Counted from the stretch's first letter, positions 8,463-17,180 are shown. The stretch: DNA of 42,342 nt from Bacteroidota bacterium (GCA_029572965.1 JAKPQD010000126.1:1-42342); one strand, 5' to 3'. The notes: generated by a model not told the origin, from the sequence alone. Numbers and translations are program-made.

Positions 8463-8548
8463 AGTTTAAGGTATTAAAAAGTCCTACAATTGGTGCTTTT
8501 CAGTTACATATTGTAGCTTAAGCCCCGTTAATTAAGAAATTTTTAAAT

Positions 8549-8560
8549 ACCTGCGCAGGT
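8549..8560. repeat. 12-bp GC-rich perfect palindrome between tonB and sufB
   Basis: ACCTGCGCAGGT is self-complementary over 12 bp in otherwise AT-rich DNA. It lies 87 bp upstream of tonB and about 200 bp upstream of sufB. An operator for a dimeric regulator is the natural reading, but nothing proves it. Confidence 0.55.
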
Positions 8561-8717
8561 TTTATTTATATAATTTCAAGAAGCGTGCCAAGTTAGATTT
8601 TATCAAGAAATATTTCATAAAGCACTGATAATCAATATTTAATTGTAATTTTCTAAAATTAAAGTATTTAAATGCTTAAATATTATCAAAATCACTAATT
8701 AAGTTTTGAACTTTTAT

Positions 8718-8725
8718 TACCTTTG
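8718..8725 (+). promoter_or_regulatory. -7 box of the suf operon (TACCTTTG)
   Basis: TACCTTTG is an exact TAnnTTTG match with the same bases as the tRNA-Val promoter, 32 bases before the sufB ATG. A -33 TTTG is not found at 19-21 bp. An imperfect palindrome (8662-8677) lies further upstream. Confidence 0.7.
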
Positions 8726-8757
8726 CACTGTTTAGAAATAATCTAAATAAGAATAGT

Positions 8758-10206
8758 ATGTCTGACAATTCACAAGATATCATCCAGGATGTGACCGGGG
8801 GTGATTACAAATACGGTTTTTATACAAATATTGATATAGATACTATCCCCAAAGGGCTTAATGAAGATATAATCAGGTTAATTTCTAAAAAGAAAGAAGA
8901 ACCGGAGTTTATGCTTGAGTTCAGGTTAAAGGCATTTCGGCACTGGCAAAAGATGAAAATGCCTGATTGGGCGCATTTGCAGATACCTGAAATAAATTAT
9001 CAAGATATTATCTACTATGCAGCTCCTCGTCAACAAGCAAAGTATTCAAGCATGGACGAAGTTGACCCTGAGTTGTTGGAAACGTTCAATAAACTTGGAA
9101 TTCCGCTGAGCGAACAAGCCCATTTGGCTGGAGTTGCGGTGGATGCTGTGATGGACAGTATTTCTGTCAAAACCACTTTTCGTGAAGCTTTAGCTGAAAA
9201 AGGTATTATATTTTGTTCGATGAGTGAAGCAATCAAAGAGCATCCTGATTTGGTAAAGAAATATTTGGGTTCGGTAGTGCCTTTTTCGGATAATTATTTT
9301 GCAGCCCTTAATGCAGCGGTATTTAGCGACGGCTCTTTTTGCTATATCCCTAAAGGTGTGCGTTGCCCGATGGAACTGTCCACATATTTCCGTATCAATG
9401 CGGCAAATACAGGTCAGTTTGAGCGTACACTGTTAATTGCAGATGATGACGCTTATGTTAGTTATCTGGAAGGTTGTACAGCGCCTATGCGTGATGAAAA
9501 CCAGTTGCATGCTGCTGTTGTAGAGTTGGTAGCGATGGAGAATGCTGAAATAAAGTATTCTACAGTTCAGAACTGGTATCCTGGGGATAAAAACGGGAAA
9601 GGCGGGATTTATAATTTCGTAACAAAACGTGGTATTTGTAAAGGGAATAACTCTAAGATTTCATGGACTCAGGTAGAAACCGGTTCGGCAATTACCTGGA
9701 AATATCCAAGCTGCATATTACGAGGCGATAATACTGTAGGTGAATTCTATTCTGTGGCTGTTACAAACAATTATCAGCAGGCAGATACCGGGACAAAGAT
9801 GATTCATATTGGTAAAAACTCGCGTAGCAGGATAGTTTCAAAAGGTATTTCGGCCGGAAAGAGCAATAATAGCTATCGAGGACTGGTTAAAGTACTTAAA
9901 GGTGCTGATAATGCACGTAATTTTTCGCAATGCGATTCGTTATTGCTTGGCGATAAATGCGGGGCGCATACATTCCCTTATTTGGAAGTGGAAAACCCTA
10001 ATGCCATTGTAGAGCATGAAGCTACAACTTCTAAGATTGGTGAAGACCAGATATTTTATTGTAACCAGCGCGGCATTTCAACTGAAGATGCTGTAGGGCT
10101 TATTGTAAATGGCTATGCCAAAGAGGTGCTTAATAAGTTGCCGATGGAATTTGCAGTTGAGGCACAGAAATTGCTACAGATAAGCTTGGAAGGTAGTGTG
10201 GGGTAG
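8758..10206 (+). CDS. sufB: Fe-S cluster assembly protein SufB
   Basis: Scaffold subunit of the SufBCD complex, where the nascent Fe-S cluster is built in the cytosol. The 482-residue length is normal. It shows the family regions QWMPDWAH-like ([13 protein letters not shown], 62-74), [20 protein letters not shown], the beta-helix core (about 200-400), SGLVKV-like [18 protein letters not shown], and the C-terminal [23 protein letters not shown] motif. The conserved cysteine before [10 protein letters not shown] and the EHEATTSKI glutamate and histidine residues used in cluster assembly are present. It is the first gene of the suf operon. The next suf gene, sufC, begins unusually far downstream (470 bp) because of the inserted cassette at 10207-10650. 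Confidence 0.97.
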   Translation: MSDNSQDIIQDVTGGDYKYGFYTNIDIDTIPKGLNEDIIRLISKKKEEPEFMLEFRLKAFRHWQKMKMPDWAHLQIPEINYQDIIYYAAPRQQAKYSSMDEVDPELLETFNKLGIPLSEQAHLAGVAVDAVMDSISVKTTFREALAEKGIIFCSMSEAIKEHPDLVKKYLGSVVPFSDNYFAALNAAVFSDGSFCYIPKGVRCPMELSTYFRINAANTGQFERTLLIADDDAYVSYLEGCTAPMRDENQLHAAVVELVAMENAEIKYSTVQNWYPGDKNGKGGIYNFVTKRGICKGNNSKISWTQVETGSAITWKYPSCILRGDNTVGEFYSVAVTNNYQQADTGTKMIHIGKNSRSRIVSKGISAGKSNNSYRGLVKVLKGADNARNFSQCDSLLLGDKCGAHTFPYLEVENPNAIVEHEATTSKIGEDQIFYCNQRGISTEDAVGLIVNGYAKEVLNKLPMEFAVEAQKLLQISLEGSVG

Positions 10207-10210
10207 GAAG

Positions 10211-10242
10211 AAGTAGTAAAGTATAGAAGTAGTAAAGTATAG
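10211..10242 (+). repeat. Two tandem copies of a 16-bp repeat (left flank)
   Basis: AAGTAGTAAAGTATAG occurs twice back to back (10211-10226 and 10227-10242) and abuts the ATG of the four-helix-bundle gene. Its reverse complement resembles the duplicated unit on the other side of that gene, so the gene is bracketed by imperfect inverted repeats. Confidence 0.85.
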
Positions 10243-10603
10243 ATGTTACCTGCTAAAACATATAGGGATCTGATAGTGTGGCAAAAGGCCCACGAATATG
10301 TTTTATTAGTATATAAAGTTTCTTCTGCTTTTCCAAAGGAAGAAGTTTATGGATTAACTTCTCAATATAGAAGGGCAAGTGTTTCTGTTGCTGCAAATAT
10401 TGCTGAAGGATTTAGAAAGAAAACTAATACTGAGAAGCTTCGGTACTATAATATATCTCAGGGTTCTTTGGATGAGTGTTCATATTATTCATTACTGGTA
10501 TTTGATTTAGGTTACATAAAATGTTGAACAAAAAATAAAAATTGTAGAGTTACAGGAAGAAGTAGATCGCATGCTTAATAGTTTGTGTTTCACGTTGAAG
10601 TAG
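10243..10603 (+). pseudogene. Frameshifted four-helix-bundle protein (23S rRNA IVS type)
   Basis: The first frame (10243-10527, 94 residues) reads as a member of the four-helix-bundle family related to proteins in 23S rRNA intervening sequences: TYRDLIVWQKAHE, YGLTSQYRRASVSVAANIAEG, then DECSYYSLLVFDLGYIKC and stop. The family normally continues with one more helix. That helix is present in another frame: dropping one base near 10522 joins AAA to GTT GAA CAA and reads VEQKIKIVELQEEVDRMLNS to a stop at 10601-10603, giving about 119 residues, the usual length. The gene is therefore complete apart from one frameshift, real or a sequencing error. It separates sufB from sufC and is bounded by duplicated 16-bp repeats. 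Its function in this setting is unknown. Confidence 0.85.
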
Positions 10604-10611
10604 ATGTCTAG

Positions 10612-10641
10612 CTACTATTCTACTTAACTACTATTCTACTT
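10612..10641 (+). repeat. Two direct copies of a 14-bp repeat, 16-bp period (right flank)
   Basis: CTACTATTCTACTT occurs at 10612-10625 and again at 10628-10641, separated by AA. Read in reverse complement it closely resembles the left-flank unit (AAGTAGAATAGTAG against AAGTAGTAAAGTATAG). The two flanks form imperfect inverted repeats around the broken gene. Confidence 0.8.
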
Positions 10642-10675
10642 TACCACAATATATAGAATTAGAAAAATTTGTGAT

Positions 10676-11422
10676 ATGCTACACATAAAAGACTTAAGGG
10701 CCAAGATTGGCGAAAAAGAAATATTAAAAGGGATAAACCTTGAAGTAAAAGCTGGAGAAGTACATGCCATCATGGGGCCAAATGGCTCGGGCAAAAGTAC
10801 ATTGGCTGCTGTGCTTACCGGGCGTGAGAATGTAGAAGTGACCCATGGTGAAGTTTGGTTTAAAGGTAAGAACCTGCTTGAACTTTCGCCGGAAGACAGG
10901 GCCAGAGAAGGTTTGTTTCTTAGTTTTCAGTATCCGGTAGAGATTCCGGGTGTCAGTATGGTAAACTTTTTGCGGGCTTCAGTAAATGAAGTTCGTAAAT
11001 ACAATAATTTGCCTGCACTTTCGTCTGCAGATTTTCTGAAGTTCATGCGTGAAAAGCAACAGCTTGTGGAGATGGATGGCAAACTTACGGGCCGTTCGGT
11101 TAATGAAGGTTTTTCAGGTGGTGAAAAGAAGAAAAATGAGATATTCCAGATGGCTATGTTAAATCCAGCCTTGTCAATTCTGGATGAAACAGACTCAGGA
11201 TTGGATATAGATGCCTTAAGGATTGTGTCGAATGGAGTGAATAAGCTTAAAACTGCTGATAATGCTACCATTGTTATAACGCACTATCAACGATTGCTTG
11301 ATTATATAGTGCCTGATATTATTCATGTCCTTTATGATGGCCGAATAGTAAAGACTGCAGGAAAAGAACTTGCGCTGGAGCTTGAAGAAAAAGGCTATGA
11401 CTGGATTAAGAAAACTGTTTAG
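10676..11422 (+). CDS. sufC: Fe-S cluster assembly ATPase SufC
   Basis: ABC-type ATPase that drives conformational change in the SufBCD scaffold; it is cytosolic and not a transporter. The 248 residues contain Walker A GPNGSGKS (34-41), the Q-loop FQYPVEIPG, the ABC signature FSGGEKKKNE (about 146-155), Walker B with LSILDETDSGLDID, and the switch histidine in VITHYQR. Length and motifs are standard. It follows the inserted cassette with a 72-base gap and is 31 bases ahead of sufD. Whether the cassette weakens co-transcription with sufB cannot be read, but no terminator is evident between them. Confidence 0.97.
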   Translation: MLHIKDLRAKIGEKEILKGINLEVKAGEVHAIMGPNGSGKSTLAAVLTGRENVEVTHGEVWFKGKNLLELSPEDRAREGLFLSFQYPVEIPGVSMVNFLRASVNEVRKYNNLPALSSADFLKFMREKQQLVEMDGKLTGRSVNEGFSGGEKKKNEIFQMAMLNPALSILDETDSGLDIDALRIVSNGVNKLKTADNATIVITHYQRLLDYIVPDIIHVLYDGRIVKTAGKELALELEEKGYDWIKKTV

Positions 11423-11453
11423 CGGATTGGTTAATATTTTCATAAAGTAGATA

Positions 11454-12797
11454 ATGGAAACTATTACAACAGTCGAAAGGCTGATAAAAACATACTCGGG
11501 AATTTACCATCAAAACAAAGGAGTGTTTTCTGATGCATTGTCAAATCATCGTCAGGAGGCAGTTTCGGTTTTCGAGTCAATGGGAGTTCCTAATAAATCT
11601 GATGAAAGATATAAATATCTTGATTTGACTCCCTGGTTTGACCATACTTACGGATATACCATTCAACCTGAAAAGCTTAAGCTAGATAGTGAACAGGTTT
11701 TTCAATGCGATGTTCCAAGGTTTGATATGCATGAAATCATTACCATCAATGGTTTTTTTCATTCGCATACAAAGCCTCATGAGTTGCCTTTGGGTGTTTG
11801 GATTGGCAGTTTGGCAAAAGCTTTACAGGAAATACCAGAAAAGGTAATTCCTTATTTAGATGTCGATGTAAATCTTGCTGATAGCCTAGTTTCGCTGAAT
11901 AAGGCTGTATTTCGTGATGGGATTTTTATTTATCTTCCTAAAAATTGTAACTTTCATTCTTCTATACAGATAATAAACTTGCAACTTGCACAGGATGATA
12001 TGTTTGTATCTCCTCGTAATCTCATTGTTTTAGAGGGAAATAGCTCAGTAAACCTTGTTATTTGTGATCATACGTTGTCCCAAAATAAATTTCTTTCTAA
12101 CCAGCTTACAGAAATTGTGGTGAAAGAAGGGGCTCAGCTTGATGTTACTAATATGCAGAATATCCATAACAATGCAGGGGCTATCAATCATACCAATATC
12201 ATGCAGAAGGCTAACTCGAGAGTTAATTATACAGTGTTGTCTTTGCATGGGGGTATGATACGCAATAATATTGCGGCAAAGCTTGATGGAGTGGGTGCAG
12301 ATAATAGCACTAATGGCTTATACATGACTGATGGTAGCCAAATAATAGATTTCAACGTACTTATAGACCATGCCAAGCCAAGCTGTACAAGCAATCAGCT
12401 TATTAAGGGGATTCTTGATGATACATCAGTAGGATCGTTTAATGGCAAAATAATGGTTGCCCGGGATGCCCAAAAAACAGCAGCTTTTCAGAAATGTAAC
12501 AACCTGTTGCTTAAAGATACAGCTAAAGTTAATACACGTCCACAGTTAGAGATATATGCCGATGATGTAAAATGTAGCCATGGAGCTACAGTTGGTCAAA
12601 TCGACCCGGACGCATTGTTTTATCTCAGAGCAAGAGGCATTTCGAAAGATGAAGCTCGTATGTTGCTTATGTTTGCTTTTGCACACGAGATTGTACAAAA
12701 TATAAAGTTCGAAAACCTGAGGTTTAGGATTGATGAAATTGTGAATAAGAGATTGCGCAAGGAGTTGACCCGTTGCCACAATTGTCAGGCTTTGTAG
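11454..12797 (+). CDS. sufD: Fe-S cluster assembly protein SufD
   Basis: Partner of SufB in the SufBC2D complex, needed for iron entry to the scaffold. The 447-residue protein has a variable helical N-terminus (about 1-150), a beta-helix core, and the family's C-terminal block with CNNLLLKDTAKVNTRPQLEIYADDVKCSHGATVGQIDPDALFYL split over about residues 345-390. The conserved SHGAT histidine is present. The C-terminal helical segment ends with CHNCQAL. The ATG at 11454 is the first in frame after sufC and gives a normal length. Its stop codon lies 26 bases before the preferred sufS start. Confidence 0.95.
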   Translation: METITTVERLIKTYSGIYHQNKGVFSDALSNHRQEAVSVFESMGVPNKSDERYKYLDLTPWFDHTYGYTIQPEKLKLDSEQVFQCDVPRFDMHEIITINGFFHSHTKPHELPLGVWIGSLAKALQEIPEKVIPYLDVDVNLADSLVSLNKAVFRDGIFIYLPKNCNFHSSIQIINLQLAQDDMFVSPRNLIVLEGNSSVNLVICDHTLSQNKFLSNQLTEIVVKEGAQLDVTNMQNIHNNAGAINHTNIMQKANSRVNYTVLSLHGGMIRNNIAAKLDGVGADNSTNGLYMTDGSQIIDFNVLIDHAKPSCTSNQLIKGILDDTSVGSFNGKIMVARDAQKTAAFQKCNNLLLKDTAKVNTRPQLEIYADDVKCSHGATVGQIDPDALFYLRARGISKDEARMLLMFAFAHEIVQNIKFENLRFRIDEIVNKRLRKELTRCHNCQAL

Positions 12798-12823
12798 TAA
12801 CTTTGAGTCTTAATATTTTTTCT

Positions 12824-14041
12824 ATGTTTGATGTTAATTCTGTCCGAAAAGACTTTCCAATACTGGGTAGCACTGTTCATGGCAAACCTTTGGCTTATTT
12901 TGACAATGGTGCAACAACTCAAAAGCCTCAATGTGTTATAGATGCTGTTGTTGAGTGTTATACCAAAACAAATAGCAATATTCACAGGGGAGTCCATTAT
13001 TTGAGCGACCAATCTACCGAAATGTATGAGAATGCCCGCAAAAATATCCAGCAATTTATCAATGCCAGGTATTCCCAGGAAATCATATTTACTAGCGGAA
13101 CAACAGGAAGCATCAATGCCATAGCTTTTTCTTTTGGCGAAAAGTTTGTCAAAGCTGGCGATGAAATCCTCATTTCGGCTATGGAGCACCATGCCAATAT
13201 TGTTCCGTGGCAAATGCTTTGCGAGCGCAAGAATGCAAAGCTGAAGGTTATTCCTGTGGACGAGAATGGGGAGTTGAAACTGGATGCAGTAGATTCACTT
13301 TTAACGGAGAAGACTAAAATACTTGCGATTACGCATGTTTCAAATGTTCTGGGAACGGTTAATCCTATAAAGGCTATTATAGATAAAGCCCACAAGAAAG
13401 GGATACCGGTGCTTATTGACGGAGCCCAGAGTATTCAGCATGTTAAGATTGATGTTCAGGAGCTGGATTGTGAATTCTTTGTATTTTCTGGGCATAAAAT
13501 ATATGCACCTACGGGAATAGGTATTTTGTATGGCAAAGAAGAATGGCTCAACCAGATGCCCCCATATCAGGGAGGAGGAGATATGGTCGATTGTGTAACC
13601 TTTGAAAAGACTTATTATAATTCTTTACCCTATAAATTTGAAGCTGGAACAACAAACTATGTTGATGCTGTAGGATTATCGGTAGCTATAGATTATATAA
13701 AGAAGCTGGGGTTTGATAATATTGCAGGATATGAAAAAGACCTTTTGGAATATGCTACCAATAAGCTTCAGACGATAGAAGGGCTGAAAATTTATGGAAC
13801 GGCAGCGGATAAAGGGCCAGTAATTTCTTTTTTGCTTGAAAATATTCATCCATACGATACCGGGATGATACTGGACAAGCTTGGTGTGGCAGTACGGACA
13901 GGCACTCATTGTGCCCAGCCTATTATGGACTTTTATGAAATAGAAGGAACTGTGAGGGCTTCAATGGCTTTTTACAATACTTTTGAAGAAATTGACAGGC
14001 TATACGAAGGATTGTTGAGGGTAAAAACCATGTTTGGCTGA
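12824..14041 (+). CDS. sufS: Cysteine desulfurase SufS
   Basis: PLP-dependent enzyme taking sulfur from cysteine for Fe-S assembly. From the ATG at 12824 the product has 405 residues, matching the usual 405-410 for group II desulfurases. The N-terminus FDVNSVRKDFPIL is canonical. The PLP lysine lies in FSGHKIYAPTGIG (K225) and the active-site cysteine in RTGTHCAQP (C363), with the short loop of the SufS type. An earlier in-frame ATG at 12773 would overlap sufD and add 17 unconserved residues, so I reject it. The 3' end carries a possible TAATTTTG -7 box (14056-14063, just past the stop) for sufE. Confidence 0.96.
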   Translation: MFDVNSVRKDFPILGSTVHGKPLAYFDNGATTQKPQCVIDAVVECYTKTNSNIHRGVHYLSDQSTEMYENARKNIQQFINARYSQEIIFTSGTTGSINAIAFSFGEKFVKAGDEILISAMEHHANIVPWQMLCERKNAKLKVIPVDENGELKLDAVDSLLTEKTKILAITHVSNVLGTVNPIKAIIDKAHKKGIPVLIDGAQSIQHVKIDVQELDCEFFVFSGHKIYAPTGIGILYGKEEWLNQMPPYQGGGDMVDCVTFEKTYYNSLPYKFEAGTTNYVDAVGLSVAIDYIKKLGFDNIAGYEKDLLEYATNKLQTIEGLKIYGTAADKGPVISFLLENIHPYDTGMILDKLGVAVRTGTHCAQPIMDFYEIEGTVRASMAFYNTFEEIDRLYEGLLRVKTMFG

Positions 14042-14075
14042 TGCTGAAGTTTTATTAATTTTGCCGAAAAAAAAG

Positions 14076-14507
14076 ATGACGCTGCAAGAAACACAAGATG
14101 CCATTGTTGAAGAGTTTCTTCAATTTGACGATTGGCTGGACAGATATAATTATCTGATTGAGATAAGCAAAGAATTACAGCCGCTTGATAACAAATACAA
14201 GGCAAACGAATACCTGATAAAAGGTTGTCAAAGCAGGGTATGGCTTAGTGGAGAGTTGATTGACGGAAAGGTTGTTTTTACTGCAGATAGCGATGCTATC
14301 ATTACTAAAGGCATTATAGCGTTGTTGATTAGGGTGCTTTCTAATCGTGAGCCTGACGAAATTATTAGTGCAGAGCTTGAGTTTATTGATAAAATTGGGT
14401 TGAAAGAAAACCTTTCGCCAACCAGGGCAAATGGTTTGGTGTCTATGATAAAGCAAATGCGCATGTTTGCCTTGGCTTATAAAACAAAAATGGAACAAAA
14501 CAAATAA
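14076..14507 (+). CDS. sufE: SufE-family sulfur acceptor
   Basis: Accepts persulfide from SufS and delivers it to SufBCD. With the start at 14076 (MTLQETQDAIVEEF) the protein has 143 residues, the common length. The acceptor cysteine lies in LIKGCQSRVW at position 51. Other family features are the DKYNYLIE-like stretch DRYNYLIEISKEL and the C-terminal LSPTRANGLVSMIKQM. An in-frame ATG at 14034 overlaps the end of sufS and would add 14 residues absent from the family. A TAATTTTG element 13 bp upstream of the chosen start could provide a secondary internal promoter; this is only a match to consensus. Confidence 0.95.
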   Translation: MTLQETQDAIVEEFLQFDDWLDRYNYLIEISKELQPLDNKYKANEYLIKGCQSRVWLSGELIDGKVVFTADSDAIITKGIIALLIRVLSNREPDEIISAELEFIDKIGLKENLSPTRANGLVSMIKQMRMFALAYKTKMEQNK

Positions 14508-14540
14508 GCTGTAAAGCTGTTTATTTTAAAAATTAAGGAT

Positions 14541-14858
14541 ATGGAAAACCCGATATTAATGTTAGAAACAGAGATTGCTACTGTGTTGCGTGGGATATAT
14601 GACCCAGAAATACCTGTAAACATCTTTGATTTGGGTTTAATATACGAAATAAATGTAGATGAGTCGCGCAATGTAGAGATAGTAATGACCATGACTGCAC
14701 CAAATTGCCCTATGGCAGACGAGCTGGTGCAGGAGGTGCATGAAAAAATAAAAGCTATTCCTGCGGTTAATGAATTGAAGGTAAACCTGACCTTTGAACC
14801 ACCCTGGACAAAAGAAATGATGACCGAAGAAGCAATGCTTGAGCTTGGACTTCTTTAA
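14541..14858 (+). CDS. DUF59/MIP18-family SUF-associated protein (SufT-like)
   Basis: A 105-residue single-domain protein of the DUF59 (MIP18, PaaD-like) family, which helps Fe-S cluster maturation in SUF operons. Key motifs are RGIYDPEIPVNIFDLGLIYEI and the cysteine in MTAPNCPMADEL (about residue 56), followed by FEPPWTKEMMTEEA. It corresponds to the short SufT-type or "SUF system Fe-S cluster assembly protein" often placed after sufE in Bacteroidota. The stop codon is 2 bases before the queG start, so the two are translationally close. Confidence 0.92.
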   Translation: MENPILMLETEIATVLRGIYDPEIPVNIFDLGLIYEINVDESRNVEIVMTMTAPNCPMADELVQEVHEKIKAIPAVNELKVNLTFEPPWTKEMMTEEAMLELGLL

Positions 14859-14860
14859 GC

Positions 14861-15784
14861 ATGTTAATTCATGATGAAATAATACAATTAGCCCAAAAAA
14901 ATGGCTTTGATGCTTGTGGGCTTGCCAAGGCAAAAGTGGATGCCAATACCCAATTAGTTTATAAAAAATGGTTGTCAGCGGGTTTTCATGCCAGCATGGA
15001 TTGGATGGAAACCAATGTTCATTTGCGTTTTACACCTCAGTTACTTGTTGAAAATGCTTCTACAGTTGTAGTAGTTTTATATAGCTATCATACAAAGCTT
15101 GATGTGTTTGAAAAAAGCCCGGTTCGTATTGCTCAATATGCATGGCGAAGAGATTATCATAAAACACTGAAAAAGAAATTAAAATTCTTTTATAATGCTT
15201 TGCAGCAAAAATATCCGGAATTACAAGGTCGATATTTTGTAGATTCTGCACCTGTAGCCGAAAGATATTTTGCTGAACAGGCCGGCTTGGGATGGATTGG
15301 TAAGAGCGGTATGCTCATAAACCCAGTTTTGGGTACAAATTGTTTTATTGGCACTATCATCATCAATGAGCAGGCGGATAAATACGATAATCCTGTTGAA
15401 AATCGTTGTGGAACTTGTCAAAGATGTATAGAAGCTTGTCCAACCAATGCTATTATAGGTAATTCATTGATTGACTCAAATAAATGTATTTCATATCAAA
15501 CTATAGAGATGAAAATAAATAGTGAAAAGCCTATTCATAATAGTTTTAGTGGTTTTATTTATGGTTGCGACCTGTGTCAGCAGGTTTGCCCATGGAATAG
15601 CAAAGCCGTTGCTTTTGATGAAAGGGTTGCAGAAAGTGCAAAAAAGTGGGGAGACTTGACAGCAGAACAATGGCAATCGCTTACAGAACCTGAGTATGCC
15701 AAAATGTTTGAAGGGACCCCAGTAAAACGGGCTTCTTTTGAAAAGCTAAAATCAAATATAGATAAGGTGCTTGCCCAAAGATAG
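14861..15784 (+). CDS. queG: Epoxyqueuosine reductase
   Basis: Cobalamin- and Fe-S-dependent enzyme for the last step of queuosine formation in tRNA (epoxyqueuosine to queuosine). The 307 residues show the catalytic region GRYFVDSAPVAERYFAEQAG, and a ferredoxin-like pair of [4Fe-4S] motifs: C183, C186, C189, C193 (CGTCQRCIEACP), then C209 (CISYQ) with C236, C239, C243 (CDLCQQVCPWN). It is the shorter form without the C-terminal HEAT-like repeat domain of some members. As an Fe-S enzyme at the end of the suf operon it is a plausible client of it. Its stop codon is only 2 bases from the stop of the convergent DUF2490 gene. Confidence 0.94.
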   Translation: MLIHDEIIQLAQKNGFDACGLAKAKVDANTQLVYKKWLSAGFHASMDWMETNVHLRFTPQLLVENASTVVVVLYSYHTKLDVFEKSPVRIAQYAWRRDYHKTLKKKLKFFYNALQQKYPELQGRYFVDSAPVAERYFAEQAGLGWIGKSGMLINPVLGTNCFIGTIIINEQADKYDNPVENRCGTCQRCIEACPTNAIIGNSLIDSNKCISYQTIEMKINSEKPIHNSFSGFIYGCDLCQQVCPWNSKAVAFDERVAESAKKWGDLTAEQWQSLTEPEYAKMFEGTPVKRASFEKLKSNIDKVLAQR

Positions 15785-15786
15785 GG

Positions 15787-16500
15787 CTATTCTTCATTTT
15801 CAGAGGTATCTTCTTCCTTGTCTTTGTTTTTTTTGGCTTTGAGTTTTAAAGAATATTTCAAGCCGAGAATATAGTTTTCATTGGGTTTACGCAAAGAATA
15901 TTGCAATCCGTAATAAGCTGATATAGCACTGGATTTGTTAATGTTATATTTCACACCTCCAAATAAACGGTATTTCTGGGGCCACAATCCTTTGTCTGTA
16001 ATTTCCGAGAAATATTCAAAAGCAATATAAGGTGAAAGGTGGGTGTATGGTATTTTGTAGCTTATGTCAGCTTTATTACGCCAAACATTCTCTACTTCTT
16101 CAATAGTTTCAAGGTCGATGCCCTGAGAGGTGTGCTGAAACCTTGTTTTAACGTCTAAAGAATAACGTTGGTACGAAAATTCGTATTCTGCATAAAGGTT
16201 GTAATCATAGCCGTTTTTGTAAACAAATTTGTCGTTTACCCTTGAATAGCGAAATGAAACGCCTGCATATAATTTTTCCCATATTTTGCGGTCATATCCT
16301 GCGTCAAAGTTGTACTTACTAAATTGTGAGGCATTTTCGTTGAGCCTCATTTCATTTGAAACCCAAACGGCATTTCGTTTGTTGAAATTATATTGGAAGT
16401 CAATGGTACTCCATTGGTTAAAATCTTGCTGAGCTGCCAAAGTCAAAGAAAGTGCCCCCCAAAAGCAACAAAGCAAGATATTTTTTATTTTATTAATCAT
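15787..16500 (-). CDS. DUF2490-type outer-membrane protein
   Basis: The product is 237 residues from the ATG at 16500 (16503 is equally possible). The N-terminus is a signal peptide, with a basic start (INKIK), a hydrophobic core (about 7-22) and cleavage near LAAQQ. The mature part is rich in alternating aromatic and charged residues (LYAEYEFSYQRYSLDVKTRF, SAISAYYGLQYSLRKP), as expected for a small beta-barrel. It resembles the DUF2490 family of predicted outer-membrane proteins. The C-terminus is a charged tail of K, E and D. Its start codon overlaps the end of the DUF4956 gene by 8 bases, so translational coupling is likely. The function is unknown. Confidence 0.75.
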   Translation of the reverse strand: MINKIKNILLCCFWGALSLTLAAQQDFNQWSTIDFQYNFNKRNAVWVSNEMRLNENASQFSKYNFDAGYDRKIWEKLYAGVSFRYSRVNDKFVYKNGYDYNLYAEYEFSYQRYSLDVKTRFQHTSQGIDLETIEEVENVWRNKADISYKIPYTHLSPYIAFEYFSEITDKGLWPQKYRLFGGVKYNINKSSAISAYYGLQYSLRKPNENYILGLKYSLKLKAKKNKDKEEDTSENEE

Positions 16501-17179
16501 CATCGCCATCTCCAGTATATACGCGGCCTTCATCAGCTAAGTTGATACGGTTCTCGTCACTATAATAGTAAATCATAATACGGGCAGTGTCGCGCAAAAA
16601 GTCGATTTTACCTATGTCTATGCGGTTTATTTTTAGCCCGGTGCGTTGCTGTAAGTCTGCCATTAGTTCGTTATGTTTTTCAGGCTTGATTAACTCAATT
16701 TTTTCATAGTTAATTAGTTTACAAGATTCGTGTCTAAGTAGCCAAACTTTTTCTAATCCATAGATTACAAACACAATAGCTATATTCGTAAACAATATTT
16801 CAGCGTAGCTTACCTTTTTGTTGGTTAGTGAATTGATAATTGAAATGCCAATTACAACAAAAAGGTATGTCATTTCTTTGATTGGCATTGGGTTGGTGCG
16901 GTAACGCAAAATACCAAATACAGCAAATAACCCTAAAGCAAAGCCCATTTGTAGTTTTACATTAGAAAGCATAAAACAAATAAGAAAAACTATTGTTGAC
17001 AGGAGAATGTATGTAAACAGGTAGTCTTTGCGACGTGTAATTGGGTAATAAAGTAAACGAACTATAATCCCAACAATCAATAAATTGAAGGACAAACGAA
17101 TTAAAAGCTCAAAAAAATCTTTTTTGTCAAAAAGTTCAATGCCCAGAAATTTCATTGTTTCAATAGTAGGTGTATCCAT
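16493..17179 (-). CDS. DUF4956 membrane protein
   Basis: A 228-residue protein with about four predicted membrane helices in residues 23-145 (for example LLIRLSFNLLIVGIIVRLLY and LLSTIVFLICFMLSN). The DUF4956 signature FALGLFAVFGILRYRTNPMP lies near residues 80-100, followed by EMTYLFVVIG. A cytosolic C-terminal domain (about 150-228) ends in an acidic tail. In many bacteria DUF4956 genes neighbour VTC-domain genes, and here the VTC gene ends one base before this start. The pair therefore probably acts as a unit at the inner membrane; the activity is not known to me. Confidence 0.85.
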   Translation of the reverse strand: MDTPTIETMKFLGIELFDKKDFFELLIRLSFNLLIVGIIVRLLYYPITRRKDYLFTYILLSTIVFLICFMLSNVKLQMGFALGLFAVFGILRYRTNPMPIKEMTYLFVVIGISIINSLTNKKVSYAEILFTNIAIVFVIYGLEKVWLLRHESCKLINYEKIELIKPEKHNELMADLQQRTGLKINRIDIGKIDFLRDTARIMIYYYSDENRINLADEGRVYTGDGDDD

Positions 17180-17180
17180 T

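Noticed and set aside
10207-10650. Insertion sequence or CRISPR-like array between sufB and sufC
   Set aside because: No transposase frame and only two repeat copies per side. A small non-autonomous cassette fits better.
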